Shown here piece after piece: positions 23,676-35,127 of a DNA stretch of 64,000 nucleotides. The translations under genes and the position numbers were made by a program. A model generated the notes under the pieces. That model ran no database searches. It was given only the letters and a program-made list of their open reading frames with translations, and was not told the DNA's origin. Numbering within the stretch: position 1 is the stretch's first letter; each line of letters begins with the position of its first letter. This stretch comes from Isoetes taiwanensis. Its lineage: Eukaryota; Streptophyta; Lycopodiopsida; Isoetales; Isoetaceae. The stretch is from NCBI GenBank assembly GCA_021234155.1, contig JAJEKV010000006.1, positions 22,851,653 through 22,915,652 on the forward strand, given 5' to 3'.

Positions 23676-25379
23676 ATGGACTCTGGGTGTACAAACTTTT
23701 TCTTCAGGGTTGCCAAATCGAGACAACTTAAAAACACTATTACTGAAGTTAAAGATGACTCGGGGAATGATCTCAATAAGCCTGCTGAGATTTCTAGCTT
23801 CTTCTCCTCTAGTTATTCTAAGCTTTTTGCAGCTGATCTTCCTAGAGATGTTTTTGAGATCACAAAGGCTGATAATTTTAAGAAGCTAATTGACTCAATT
23901 GCTCCTAATGATCAGCCTGCTATGGATATTGCTTTGACCAATATTCCAACAATTGAGGAAGTCTATTCTATTCTAAAAAGTCTTAAGCATGGCAAATCTC
24001 TTGGTCCAGATGGATTTCCCCCTGAATTTTACTTGCATTTCTGGGATGTTATGAAGCAAGATTTTATGGTTTTTATTAAAGGCTTTTTGACTACCAATCA
24101 TCTTCATCCATCTATTGCTAGTGGTTTTATTTCTTTGGTTCCAAAGATAAATAAACCTTCAAATTTTTATGATTGGAGACCAATCTCGCTAACTAATTCC
24201 ACCTACAAGGTTTGTGCCAAAATTATTGCTCCGAGAATCAAAGATCATTTGCAAAAATATATCAGTATGAATCAATCTGCCTTTCTTCCTAACAAGTTTA
24301 TTCTTGAAAATTACCTTGCTGCTATGGACGGATTGCATTGGAACAAACTCTCTAATCAGGAGTGTATTCTTCATAAGCTGGATTTCAAAAAGGTCTTTAA
24401 TACTATTAGATGGGATTTTATTAGCTATTCAATGCTCAAACTTGGCTTCCACCCTTATCTTATTCAACTTATTATGGGGTTATATCTAAGAGCCAACTCT
24501 GCCATCCTCATTAATGGTCCTCCTAGCCTCTTCTTCCCTATTGCTAAAGGTGTGAGACAAGATTGTTCTCTAGCTCCCTATCTTTTTATTATGGTCACTG
24601 AGCTCTTGATTAAAGCTGTTATGTATCATCAAAACATTGATAATATTTCTGGTCTCAAAATTCCTGGTAGTAATCAATTTCTTAGCATCCTTCAATATGC
24701 TGATGACACTTTCTCCTTCCTCAAGAACAATCCTAATAATATCTCCAACTTCATGAATATCATTGGTGAATTTAGTGCTGCCTTGGGTATCTCTCTGAAT
24801 CTAGATAAATGCACTATCTTTGGAGATATTCCTGATAATCAGATTGCAGGGATTAAAGTCATTAACACTCTCCAAGCTTCAAAGCTTTTAGGTATGCCTT
24901 TATCTCTCAATCCAAATCTTACTGGCCTTTGGGACCCTATTGTGGAAAAAATCAAAGCTAAATTGCATATCTATAAAAATAATCTTTCTATGACTAGTAG
25001 AACTGTTATCGCTAATATGGTTTTTGCTAACTCCCATATTTATTTCTCTTCTGCTTTGGTTGCTTCTGCTAATGTCTACAAGAAAATTGAGAAGATAATA
25101 AGAAAGTCTGGAATGGTAACAATATGGTCAATTGGGACACTATTGTTAGGGAAAAAAAAAAGAGATGGGGGCTTAAACTGTAAAAATCTTTTCAAGCAAG
25201 CTCAAGCTCTGGCAGGCAAATTTATTTGGAAAGCTTTGACATGTTCTTCTAGTGCTGCTTCTCTTTTCGTCAATTATTGGCTATCCAGAAGAGTCCATTT
25301 GGTCATCCATCCATCTCTCATGAGCTCCCTAACTCTGCTTTCTGCGAGCTCAACCCTGCACCTAATATATCTCCCTTAA
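23676..25379 (+). pseudogene. LINE ORF2, reverse transcriptase
   Basis: A 567-codon open frame. Motifs in order: 'SLGPDGFPPEFY', 'DWRPISLTNSTYKVCAKII', 'QSAFLPNKFILENYLAA', 'LHKLDFKKVFNTIRWDFI' (first catalytic Asp), 'GVRQDCSLAPYLFIMV', and 'LSILQYADDTFSF' carrying the catalytic Asp pair (usually FADD), followed by 'SLNLDKCTIFG'. This is the RT of plant L1-type LINEs, which copies the element RNA at the nicked target. The frame departs from the family near 25260 and the sequence continues in another frame from 25277, a frameshift. Confidence 0.92.
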
Positions 25380-26043
25380 TGAGAAATATGCTAAAAGCTT
25401 GGAACAATGTCTATCCTGCCTTTACCTTCTCAAAGGTGGATCTACTGCATCTCGAGATGTCTATCGTTTGGTCAAAAAAAGATAAAAAACTGTTCTTTTT
25501 CTATTCTATTCTATTAAAAAAGCTGTTGGGAATATTGTACCCCCAGCTCCTCCTAACTTTGACCTTGAATGGTTGCTAAATGATAAGCTATGTTACAAGG
25601 TCAGTACCATCTACGACTTTCTCAATCGAAATGCTAATCCAGTTAAGTCAGCTTTCCAATGGAATCTTGATTCTCAGGCCTCTAAAACTCTGATTGGTAA
25701 TATCTAGAATTCCTATATTTTCAAGAAGATTTCCTTTTTCATTTGGCCAATTGCTAATAAAAGTGTTTCCTGTCTGTTGAACTATTCCAAGAGAGATCAA
25801 AATTTATTTCCACTTTGCCCTTTGAATTGCAATGACACTGAAAGCATGGAACATATTTTCTTTTGTCCCAAGCTTAATCCCTTCTGGAGTTGGTTTGGTC
25901 ATTACTTTGGGAACCATGACATAAATTCCATTATTCAAGTCCTTCAGACCAACAATTCCTTCACAAACAATGTCCGAATATCCAGAAATAGGTGCCTATA
26001 TGGTCATAAAAGATTCTCTGTTACTTGGATACTTCATTTATGA
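25277..26043 (+). pseudogene. LINE ORF2 C-terminal region with zf-RVT
   Basis: Continuation of ORF2 in shifted frames. At 25777-25930 'FPLCPLNCNDTESMEHIFFC' followed by 'PKLNPFWSWFG' is the zf-RVT Cys/His motif found at the C-terminus of plant L1 ORF2 proteins. Frame changes near 25560 and an in-frame stop near 25706 break it. Confidence 0.75.
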
Positions 26044-27077
26044 TTTGGAATTATGTGCTACAACCCGTAGACATATTTTTTCTGACAATTATGACAGGTG
26101 CTGGAATCAATTTGGTTCATATGAAGGGTATTTTAATTTGCTTAAATCAAATTTTCTTTCCAAAGGCACTGAATTCTGTCTCTTCACAGGTTATATGGAG
26201 TTATGCAGAAGTCATAATAACGGAAAATTTGATGGGGGGGCAAGTACGTATTGAGGTGAAGTTATATGGTGATGAAAGGCCACATGAGCATCAAGTCAAG
26301 TTTCCCCTCTCATAACTAATGGACTTTTAGGCAAATGATCAGGAATAATGAAGTTTATAAGGCAAGAGAAAGAATTTGGGCAGGGATATTCACACGAGAA
26401 GTCTTCCAAATGGCATTCTAGTTCATTCATAAGCATCATCAGGAATTTTCTAAAAGACAGTTTGCTAGGTACAGGCAGATATTACACACATAGGATGATT
26501 GTTGATGCTTATGGTACTCTCCTTTTGCTAATGGTCCAGCAAGATTTCTACATATTGGTAAGAGACAATATGTGGATGGCTGACTCCTATACTATGGGCA
26601 CTGCTGATAAATTCACTCATATTTATAACCTTCTCTTCTTTTCTGCCTCTGATTCTGATGATGCTAAAATCCCTACCATCTCCACATCTAGAATTGATAG
26701 CATTGCTTCTTTCTGGATGCGGTTTTGCAGGTTATGGCAGAATTTTGTGGACCAGAAAGTACCTATCTTATAATGAGCTCTGCTATGATCTTTTGGGAGA
26801 TACAGGTTCCTCATGTCAATACAAAGTTCTTCAGAAGATCCTTTTTGCTCTCTCAAAGGCTATAGTTCAGGTTGCTATATTCTGACCAAGATTGAAGACC
26901 TCGTCTTACTCTAACTTTGGAAGACCTAGTTCTTCATATTCATTTTGAAAACAACTTGCTATATTTATAAGCTATGTTATATTTTGACTTGCCTATGTCT
27001 CTAGGCAACCGAAGTATATTGTATGTTTTTCCTTAATGAATGAAAATTACATCTCGTACCTTCAAAAAAAAAAAAAA
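26044..27077 (+). other. LINE 3' region and poly-A tail
   Basis: Weakly coding or non-coding sequence after the zinc finger, ending 'atgaatgaaaattacatc' and a run of 14 A at 27065-27077. Poly-A ends are typical of L1-type elements. Short frames on the plus strand (25970-26885) have no clear domain. Confidence 0.6.
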
Positions 27078-27129
27078 CGTCTTCTATATTTCTATATTTG
27101 GTAGATGACCAAATAGCACAATGAAACAA

Positions 27130-27637
27130 AGTGAATGCATGATACGCACAGGCGCACACCATCTCCTGATTGAGACAGGGAGAGGGCTCGGGGAGCCGCA
27201 CTAGGAGCGGCTTTGTCAACACTGCCAAATTGGAGCTGTGGAAGACAAATGCCACACCCTTCAGAGCTGTCCGACATATGATGACATTCGGATACGCTAT
27301 GTTGAGCTGGTCCGTCCTGGCCAGCCCCTGCATGAGATGCTGAGCACGGCCTCAGTAGGGATGTTGGGATCATATCTTCAAGAGGTCATGGATCACCAGG
27401 ATGAGCTCGGTCCTCGGGCACTTGCCTGATATGTGTACATATTTCTTTCCCCTCATGATAGATGTCTGTACAGTTTGACAACAATCTTATTCCTGTCACA
27501 GTTTTCCCCCCAAAAATCCTTGGGGGTGGGGTTTTTTTTGAACTCGGACAGTAATACTCTTGCTGCGCCTCCTTTTTTAGTTCCATAGGACGATTGGTCT
27601 CCGTGGACGATAAGAACTCTATTCTATTCTATTCTTA
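27130..27637 (+). mobile_element. 5'-truncated LINE 3' end, (TCTAT)n tail
   Basis: A plus-strand frame reads 'HHLLIETGRGLGEPH', a TAG at about 27205, then 'ERLCQHCQIGAVEDKCHTLQ', 'SCPTYDDIRIRY' and 'MLGSYLQEVMDHQDEL' to a stop at 27429. The C-x2-C and H-x-C pattern after 'ETGR' is the C-terminal zinc-finger end of a LINE ORF2, of a family different from the 13-27 kb element. About 200 bp of UTR follow, with a C/G-rich hairpin ('ccccccaaaaatccttgggg') and an end tail of TCTAT repeats (27616-27634). Confidence 0.65.
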
Positions 27638-30319
27638 AGATAAGGACATGGAAAAATCCATTTTTACGTGTTTCAAATGGTTTTTGCGCATACCACGATG
27701 GATCGAAAGTTGCTTTTGGCCATGTTTTGCAAAGGACCCCATTCAAATCAAATAGCAAAATTTTTGAGGAGATAGATTTATTTCTGTAAAGCAGCAAGTT
27801 ACTTATCGAAATAAAGGAAATCAAGTAACGATATTATGCCTGGCGCGATTTAAATGAACAAAAAACACAATATGGTCCCTTTTAACAAACAAATATTAAA
27901 GCTTCAAATTGCGGGTGGCATGAATTGGTCAAGAGAAACAATAATTGTGAAAACGTTTACCTTGCTGTTTCTCCTTCCTTCATGGATTAGGTGCGATTTC
28001 ATCAAGCGCGACTTCCTGTGCGAGTATACAATAGAAATCATAAATTAAAAATGACAATAGCTTAAAGACGATTACTTTCTGTTTCTTTTCCTCCATGGTA
28101 TTTTTGTTTGTTGCTTGCTCATTCTCCGGTGCTTTCTTGCTGCCAGAAGTACCAACCACATCATTTAGTTTGTGTACAGTCTGGACTATGGTCCGTACAT
28201 AACCCTTTACACTAACCTGGCAAGACCTAGAGTTGTCAGATTTCGTGTCCATAGTGGTGTCTACATTCTCCCCCAGTACGGTTAGAGACTGCAATGGAAA
28301 TACATTCAAGGTTGCAATCTTATCTGTCATTGCCTCCTCAGTCAGTTGCGTGTGAAAATCCATTCAGATGTCTACAAAATTTTATCCCATAGCCTCTCTT
28401 TTTTTAGCGAGATCTGGAGGTAAATCGGCTTTAGCATGAGGAAGCTATACCTTTTATACCAACAAACAGTCCCCTCTTTGATTCCATTCATTGCTAGGCC
28501 AAGGAGTTTCTGCCAGAATAACCTCTGGTAAAAGTGCCTAACGAGAGAGGGGAGTCTTCCATACATCTTGATTGCCTTCCGGAGGAGTTTTTGCCAAGAT
28601 CGCCTCTGCCAGAAGTCAAGAGAAAGACCTTGCAAAATCCAAATGTCACCCCAGGCTCTCTTGCATAATTTGCATCTAGAGGTCTAGCATTTGCCACCTT
28701 CACTTTTAGCCAAATACAGATTGATGCTTGTGTGCTCATGAATTCTGAAATTTGATCTTCAGGGAGCACACTAGTCCCACATTTATAAATAATTTGCTGC
28801 TATGCTCTAGGAAAGGTGAAACGTCGACTGATACAAAATCAATGCATTCAGCACGAGAAGATAAACAATTGTTTACCCAAAGTGTTCCTATAGACACTTT
28901 ATTGTTTCTACCCTCTCATAATTATACGATTAGTAAAATACCCTGGAATATGCTTTTTGAAAAAATAAAAGCTTTGTACTAAACCCACCAACATATATAT
29001 AGTGGGAAGAAGGAGGCTATACATTTTGTCATGACCATGCCATGCCCAAAATGGCAATAGTATATTCTCGTTCCTATTGAGTCATTTTGTGTATGTTACA
29101 TGTTTGATGGAGCTAGAGATAATTCAACTAGTGCAATTTGGCTTATAATAGTAGATAGGTAAAAGGAAAACTTATTCAAATCATCACTTACCTTTCAACT
29201 TTCTTGATTATCTTGTTTTGGGCTCAATATCTTATTCATCCCCAAAACTTTTGGGTGGCGTTTGAGTGGCCTTGCTCTAGCAGCAACGCTAACAGGGTTT
29301 TCTAACGCATAAGCAACAAGGCCACAACAACAAGGTGTTCTTCGAGTGCAACAGATTTGAGGCGTTCGATTGGACCTTGAGGCATTTGAGCGGATCTGCA
29401 AAGTCTTCAACGGATTTAAATGAATTTGCAGGGGATTTTTAGCAAGTGTAGTAAGACTTCCAGCCTAGGGACCTTTATCGCCATAGCCTGGCCTCTCCAG
29501 AAAGGGCTCTACACAGAAACATTCCTAGAGATCTCTGTTTTGGGTTTCTAGAAAGGGCTCTGCACGCCATAGCCTAGCCTTCGTCTCCATCGCTATAACC
29601 TAGCCTTCCCAGAAAGGGTTTCAATTTCTTCCATAGCCATAGCCTAACCTTCGTAGTCATCGCCATTTCTTTGAATTTGCAGGGGCATTGCGATGGATCT
29701 ACAATGGATTTACATGGGATATGAGGTACTTAGGGGTGAAGAAGGCCACGTTGTGCAACTTTCACCACTTGAAGGTTCCTAGAAAGAACTTGGCGGTGGT
29801 GTCGTGGCACCGGCACCGCTAGGTTCCTTCCAGGAACCTTCAAATAGTGAAGGTTTCCCCCATACATCACTAAATCATATCGTATGTATCTGTGACGCAC
29901 TTTATAGGTGTACCAAACACTCCATATCCAAATATAGGTTTAAACATTTGTTGGAACTAGGACATGCTATGAGTTATTCTCACTTATTGCAACGGTTGCC
30001 TTGTAAGATTCGGTAGGATACATTATATTATTATTGTAAAATAGTATCTAAGATTGTGAAGAGCAAAAGGAATTAAAGAATATACAACCATATCTAAGAT
30101 TACATACAACCAGGAGACCGCACAATCTGATCTAGAGGACATGTCTCTATTTACTATTTGTAAATTTCATAAACTTTCTGGCATAGATGGTGAATAAAGA
30201 AAGAAAGAATACGATGGCGTATGTGTCCAACATGCAAGCTAGTTGGTGTACATCCACACGTACCAAACCAGAAAAATCGGACCAGTTATTAGATCAATAG
30301 TTCTCGGGCACCATGTATG
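27638..30319. other. No gene seen
   Basis: Long stretch without a supportable gene. The minus-strand frame at 27980-28363 (127 codons) has no known domain. Imperfect direct repeats are visible at 28498-28620 ('ggagtttctgccagaat' and 'ggagtttttgccaagat') and at 29480-29660 ('ccatagcctagcctt' words). The last 500 bp are AT-rich. Confidence 0.4.
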
Positions 30320-30740
30320 AAGCAGAGGTGTCTTAATTTGGAGCAGCATGGATTGAGATTTGTATTTTTATTTTCTTGTTGGAATCTTGCAATTGAATTT
30401 GAATTGTAATTAATGGATATTCTATGGGGGATGGAAACTGGGAAGCGTATTCTAGGGGGTCTTGCGACCGGCGTTAGCCGAGAGCGGGTCGTGGAATGTG
30501 CGACCCAATTCCATCCCCCCACAACATGGAAATTAAACTTTACCTGTTGATTGAGCACGTTTACCTATTGAGCAGAATAGGAGGGCCAATTTTTATTCTG
30601 CAGACATAATACAGTCCTCAGTTTCCATGGTCTTCAACCAGAGGTGTCTTTTGAGAAGCATGGATTGAGATTTGTATTCGAATTTTATTGTTAGAAGCTT
30701 TGGATTGAATTGAATTGCAGTTGGTGGATATTCTTCAAGT
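30320..30740. repeat. Pair of about 100-bp direct repeats
   Basis: The segment at about 30320-30425 ('agaggtgtctt', 'catggattgagatttgtatt', 'ggatattct') recurs diverged at about 30642-30740 in the same order and orientation. It is non-coding and lies upstream of the GAPN gene. Confidence 0.6.
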
Positions 30741-30906
30741 ATTCTCCTCCTCAAAAAGTAGGTTGACCAAAAAGTGAAACTGTTATGTGGCATTTCTAAG
30801 GCAACGTGGCATTATCTCATGCAAAGTGGATAAAAACGTGTGATCTAGGGAGAAAATTTGCTCCAGGCAGGGGGGAGCCATGGATCACACGCCTGAATGG
30901 CGAAGC

Positions 30907-30913
30907 TATATAT
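30907..30913 (+). promoter_or_regulatory. Candidate TATA box for GAPN
   Basis: TATATAT followed by gcatatatgg lies about 255 bp before the GAPN start codon. It is the best TATA-like word in the upstream region; no other promoter evidence is available. Confidence 0.3.
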
Positions 30914-31165
30914 GCATATATGGAGCAGAGAGAAGAACGTGAGGTTCAAAACCTTCCTGTGGACTACTGGCCCTGGGCAGCCCGCCCCACCTGGCCTGAT
31001 CTTCTGTTTATCATTTCCAATCCATCCAAAAACCGAAGGAAATCATTCCTCCAATCGCCCTGTCAGGCCATGCCCAACTTGTGATCATCCTTTTTCCTCC
31101 ATTCTTAGAAGAATTTGCAGAATTTCTCTTGCTTTCTACTCGATCGCAAGCAATTTCATCTTTCC

Positions 31166-33529
31166 ATGGCCGGCACTGGTGTTTTTGAGGAGATTAAAGA
31201 GGGAGAGGTGTACAAATATTACTTTGATGGTGAATGGAAGACATCGGCTTCTGGCAAATCTGTAAACATCATAAATCCTGCAACTAGGAAAACTCAGTAC
31301 AAGGTTCAAGGTTAGGATTCAAATCTCGGTTGAATTTTGACATGTCTAATGTTCTTTGCATGGTTGAGTATCTTTGTTGAATACCATCTAAGTTGTACAG
31401 GGCTTTTCTGTTTGTTATGAAATTTTCCCTCAGCATGCACACAAGAGGAAGTAAACAAAGTCATTGAGAGTGCCAAGGTTGCACAGAAATTATGGGCTAA
31501 GTTTCCATTGTGGAAACGAGCTGAGCTTTTGCATAAAGCTGCAGCACTACTTAAAGACCACAAAGACCCAATTGCAGAATGCCTTGTCAAAGAAGTTGCT
31601 AAACCTGCTAAAGATGCTGTCTCAGAGGTTCTTACACTTCTGAGATTAAAAACGCTGTAATGTTTTTCATAAAGTTGATGGGTTAAACTTATTCTTGAAC
31701 TTTATTCCAGGTAGTCCGCTCTGGAGATTTGATTTCTTATACAGCTGAAGAGGGTGTAAGAATTCTTTCCGAGGGTAGATTCCTTGTATCGGACAGCTTT
31801 CCAGGAAATGACAGAAATAAGTTGTGCTTGTCTTCCAAGGTATTTATAGGAATTGTGTTTTTGGAAATCCACATTTGTTATTGTTTAGCAATTGAAGTGA
31901 CTCCAGGCATGAATCATGTAGATTCCACTAGGGGTTGTGCTTGCAATTCCTCCATTCAACTACCCTGTCAACCTTGCAGTCTCTAAGATTGCCCCTGCAC
32001 TCATCGCAGGGAATGCGCTTGTTCTTAAGCCTCCAACACAGGTATGGGCATATGCTACATCCTATGTCTATAGATCAGGTGCATATACTTCAATGTCACA
32101 GATTGATTATTGTTTGGCATGGTAGGGTGCTGTTTCAGGATTGCACATGGTCCACTGCTTCCACCTAGCAGGGTTTCCAAAAGGCCTGATCAGCTGTGTC
32201 ACTGGAAAAGGATCTGAAATTGGAGATTTTCTTACCATGCATCCTGGTGTCAACTGTATTAGGTAAATGATAGCACAGTAACGGTCGCAAATTTTAGCTA
32301 TTTAAGTACTAATTATATTACATTTGGAAGATAGCTTTTCCCTTTTTAGCATTTTATAGTATAGAGCTATATTGTGTTTTAGTAGATGTGATAGTTAACC
32401 TCAGACCATTATCAAAGATGTTCGATTAAGCATTTTGTTGCTTTTGTTCTATATTAGTTTCACAGGAGGAGATACTGGAATTGCTATCTCAAAGAAGGCT
32501 GGTATGGTGCCCCTTCAGATGGAACTAGGTGGGAAAGATGCATGTATTGTGCTAGAAGATGCTGATTTAGACCTTGCTGCTGCAAATATTGTGAAGGGTG
32601 GATATTCCTACAGGTTTTTAAATGTGACTTTTCATTCATTCATGATGGAATGGACTGTGGTGTCTGATTAAAGTTAGACTGATTTCAGTGGCCAGAGATG
32701 TACTGCTGTGAAGGTAGTGCTGGTAATGGAAGCTGTAGCCGATGAACTAGTTGGAAAAGTGAATGCCAAGATTTCCAAGCTGAAGGTTGGGGCACCCGAG
32801 GATGACTGTGATATCACAGCCGTTGTAAGCGAGTCCTCTGCAAACTTTATTGAGGGACTTGTTAAGGATGCCAAGGAGAAGGGTGCTGTATTTTGCCAGG
32901 TAATATAGTTTCTCTTGGAATTCCGCGAAGTTATATTTTCTCCCTCTTTGATCTGAATTTCTGTGGCATCATGGTCTTTCCCTACAGGAGTACAAGAGAG
33001 AGGGAAACTTGATCTGGCCATTACTCATAGACCATGTAAGGCCTGACATGCGCTTGGCTTGGGAAGAGCCTTTTGGTCCTGTTTTGCCTATTATTCGTAT
33101 TACCACAGTGGAGGAGGGTATTCATCATTGTAATGCAAACAATTTTGCATTGCAGGTACATTCATCCTACCACATTAAGATGACAAAAAGTGTAGTTTAC
33201 AAGAGGTTAACTACGACGACATTTCTTGTAGGGATGTGTTTTTACAAGAGATATTAACAAGGCTATGCTGATAAGTGATGCTATGGAAACTGGAACTGTA
33301 CAAATCAATTCTGCGCCTGCTCGCGGGCCGGATCATTTCCCATTTCAGGTACTTAGTGCTAATCATGCTGGTTTAATGCTCACATCAACTGGCACTAATG
33401 CAACTTTGATTGTAGGGTTTAAGAGACAGTGGCATTGGCTCACAAGGTATTACCAATAGCATTAACATGATGACCAAAGTAAAAAGCACAGTGATCAATT
33501 TACCCACACCTTCTTATACAATGGGATGA
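31166..33529 (+). CDS. GAPN: NADP-dependent non-phosphorylating glyceraldehyde-3-phosphate dehydrogenase
   Basis: Cytosolic aldehyde dehydrogenase superfamily enzyme oxidising glyceraldehyde-3-phosphate to 3-phosphoglycerate with NADP+, making NADPH outside the chloroplast. Ten exons: 31166-31310, 31434-31627, 31711-31839, 31922-32041, 32126-32262, 32458-32613, 32689-32899, 32988-33155, 33232-33348, 33416-33529. All introns are GT-AG, phases fit, and the sum is 1,491 nt (496 codons plus stop), the usual plant length. Signature pieces: start '[10 protein letters not shown]', '[20 protein letters not shown]', '[16 protein letters not shown]', '[16 protein letters not shown]' with the general-base Glu, '[10 protein letters not shown]' with the catalytic Cys, '[10 protein letters not shown]', and C-terminal '[10 protein letters not shown]'. 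No transit peptide. No broken exon or missing residue was found, so it looks functional. It is the only clearly intact host gene here. Confidence 0.96.
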
Positions 33530-33821
33530 GACCTCCTTTCAGGAGCAGCCATTATTTTGAGTTGTTGACAAATGTACCATGGCTGACTGGCATTAGATTT
33601 TATAATATCTCGGATGCCTAAAATAATGCATAGAGAGAAAATCTGTACGTCTCATCATTTATTGCAAACTTTCAAACAAATTGACAGAGTTTTGATGCTG
33701 ACGACCAGTATTGGTACACAACTAGCTCCAAATTTGGCGCCCTCCATAGCTCAGGCCTCGGCTCCAGTTCCAACTCCGTCTTTTTGGACGGCTAGGTTTT
33801 AGGTTCGATGGTCACATTTTA
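33530..33821. other. GAPN downstream region up to the array
   Basis: Presumed 3' UTR and flank of GAPN. The last bases before the tandem array ('ttaggttcgatggtcac') differ from the sequence found before the equivalent point in later units, so the array edge is near 33822. Confidence 0.5.
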
Positions 33822-34544
33822 GGTTAGGGGAGGGGCGCTCACTTATTAAGCTTGAACTTTTATAAAAACTATGACAAGCATCTTAACTATAGCCATATTA
33901 TATATCACGAGAATCACGAGATTCTAAGCTTTCTAACCGTATCCTCTCCTAGCCTATCTAATGTTTTGAATGAAGGGGGTATTTGCATCCAATTGTTGAT
34001 ATAATGTTCCATCCTTGGCGCACTTGTGTACCTTGAATGGAGGTTATAAGAACCACTTGTTGGCCCCATGTTTTATCAATGCCATATCGGGGGGTTCACC
34101 TGCATATGGCATATGCGTGCATCAGGTCAGGAGAAACCCTTATGTATACAACTCGGCCTCCATAGAAACTCCTATGTATACAGTCTTGTGTTGTCGAAGC
34201 AGAATACCCGATTCCGTACTTTTACACCTTGTCTAAGCACAATTTATCCTACCCTTAACCTTATTTTTACGTCCAGTATTTATTCATGTAGCCTACCCTC
34301 TACCTTACATTTACATCCAACCTACAAATATTGCAAGCTTCTCAAGTTTTGTAGAGGACCGTAGAGCTGGGAACTATCCCAACTGGCTTCAAGCTATTCT
34401 ACACTTCACCCCAATCATGATTAGAATTTATCTCAGTCAAGATCTCAATGGTTTAACTCAGGATTTAGGGTTCATCCATGGTTCCATCTTAGTTCAATGG
34501 TCACTCCAAAAAATAAGAAAAAGAAATACACTTGGGAATACATC

Positions 34545-34600
34545 AAAATATATATTTTATTATAACAATAATAATGGAATTTATTTGCGAGCACGTGTTT
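34545..34600 (+). promoter_or_regulatory. Candidate promoter of the array ORF, unit 1
   Basis: A TATA-like stretch (aaatatatattttatt, about 34549-34564) and a G-box core CACGTG (34592-34597) lie 130-180 bp before the ATG of the 91-codon ORF. The same arrangement occurs in the other units, although the G-box is altered in unit 3. Function is inferred from motifs only. Confidence 0.3.
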
Positions 34601-34729
34601 TAAGAACGCGGTAAGAACATCATTATGGCGAATTTTGCATGCAGTGACAGCCTATATCATCCTCCGAGCTCTTACTATTCCGACTTCATCTTAGCTCTTC
34701 CTCTTCTGACTTCATCTTAGATTCTTAGA

Positions 34730-35005
34730 ATGGCCCGGACAAAGACCACCAGCAAGAAGCCCATGGACGAATTCGTCGGATCTGTAGAACCTGGTTGTAA
34801 GGGCACGAAAATGAAAGTTGTGGCGAAATTTTCCTGCTTGGAGGTGGATTACATGCGAGAACAAGGAGCTTCTATTACTGAAAAGGTACAGCAGTGGGTT
34901 GATCGAGTTCAACTTGGAGAGGAGCAGCCTCCGGAGATGAAAATTACAGCTAAAGGCAATGATATGTTTGTGGAGCTGAGGATGCCTCCTCCTGGATTTT
35001 TTTAG
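34730..35005 (+). CDS. Small array ORF, 91 codons, unit 1
   Basis: An open frame from ATG to TAG, preceded by a promoter-like leader. The protein is charged, starts 'MARTKTTSKKPMDEFVGS', has a middle rich in K, E and V ('EKVQQWVDRVQLGEEQPPEM') and ends 'RMPPPGFF'. No domain recognised, no signal peptide, no membrane segment. The first ten residues resemble the histone H3 tail but no histone fold follows. The encoded protein is identical in unit 5, while units 2-4 differ at CAG/CTG-type sites, which supports this copy as the true form. It could be a stand-alone small gene or the first exon of a larger one whose 3' part was displaced by the retrotransposon 120 bp downstream. Confidence 0.5.
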   Translation: MARTKTTSKKPMDEFVGSVEPGCKGTKMKVVAKFSCLEVDYMREQGASITEKVQQWVDRVQLGEEQPPEMKITAKGNDMFVELRMPPPGFF

Positions 35006-35127
35006 TGCCTTCTCGGCCTTGATAGTAGCTTAGGTTTTTGTTTTCCCGATTATGTATATGAAATCTGAAATCTCCATAACTTCTGTTGTAAAACTTTGAT
35101 CTAACTTATTGATATATGGGTTTTATT

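Larger units (their letters stand above)
13440..27077 (+). mobile_element. Decayed L1-type LINE with nested insertions
   Basis: An L1-type non-LTR retrotransposon on the plus strand. Order: ORF1 with a CCHC-like knuckle (from about 13560), a Copia element inserted at 14827-20287, the rest of ORF1 to 21431, a foreign LINE tail (about 21438-21897), then ORF2 with endonuclease (from 21921), reverse transcriptase (23676-25379), C-terminal zinc finger (about 25780-25930), and a 3' region ending in a run of A at 27065-27077. Stop codons and frameshifts in both ORFs mean it cannot act on its own. The left end is approximate and no flanking target duplication was found. Confidence 0.8.

Noticed and set aside
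27980-28769. Minus-strand frames as exons of a host gene
   Set aside because: No domain, and no consistent splice pattern links them.
34730-35005. Array ORF as a histone H3 gene because it starts MARTK
   Set aside because: Only the first ten residues resemble H3; nothing of the histone fold follows and the length is wrong.
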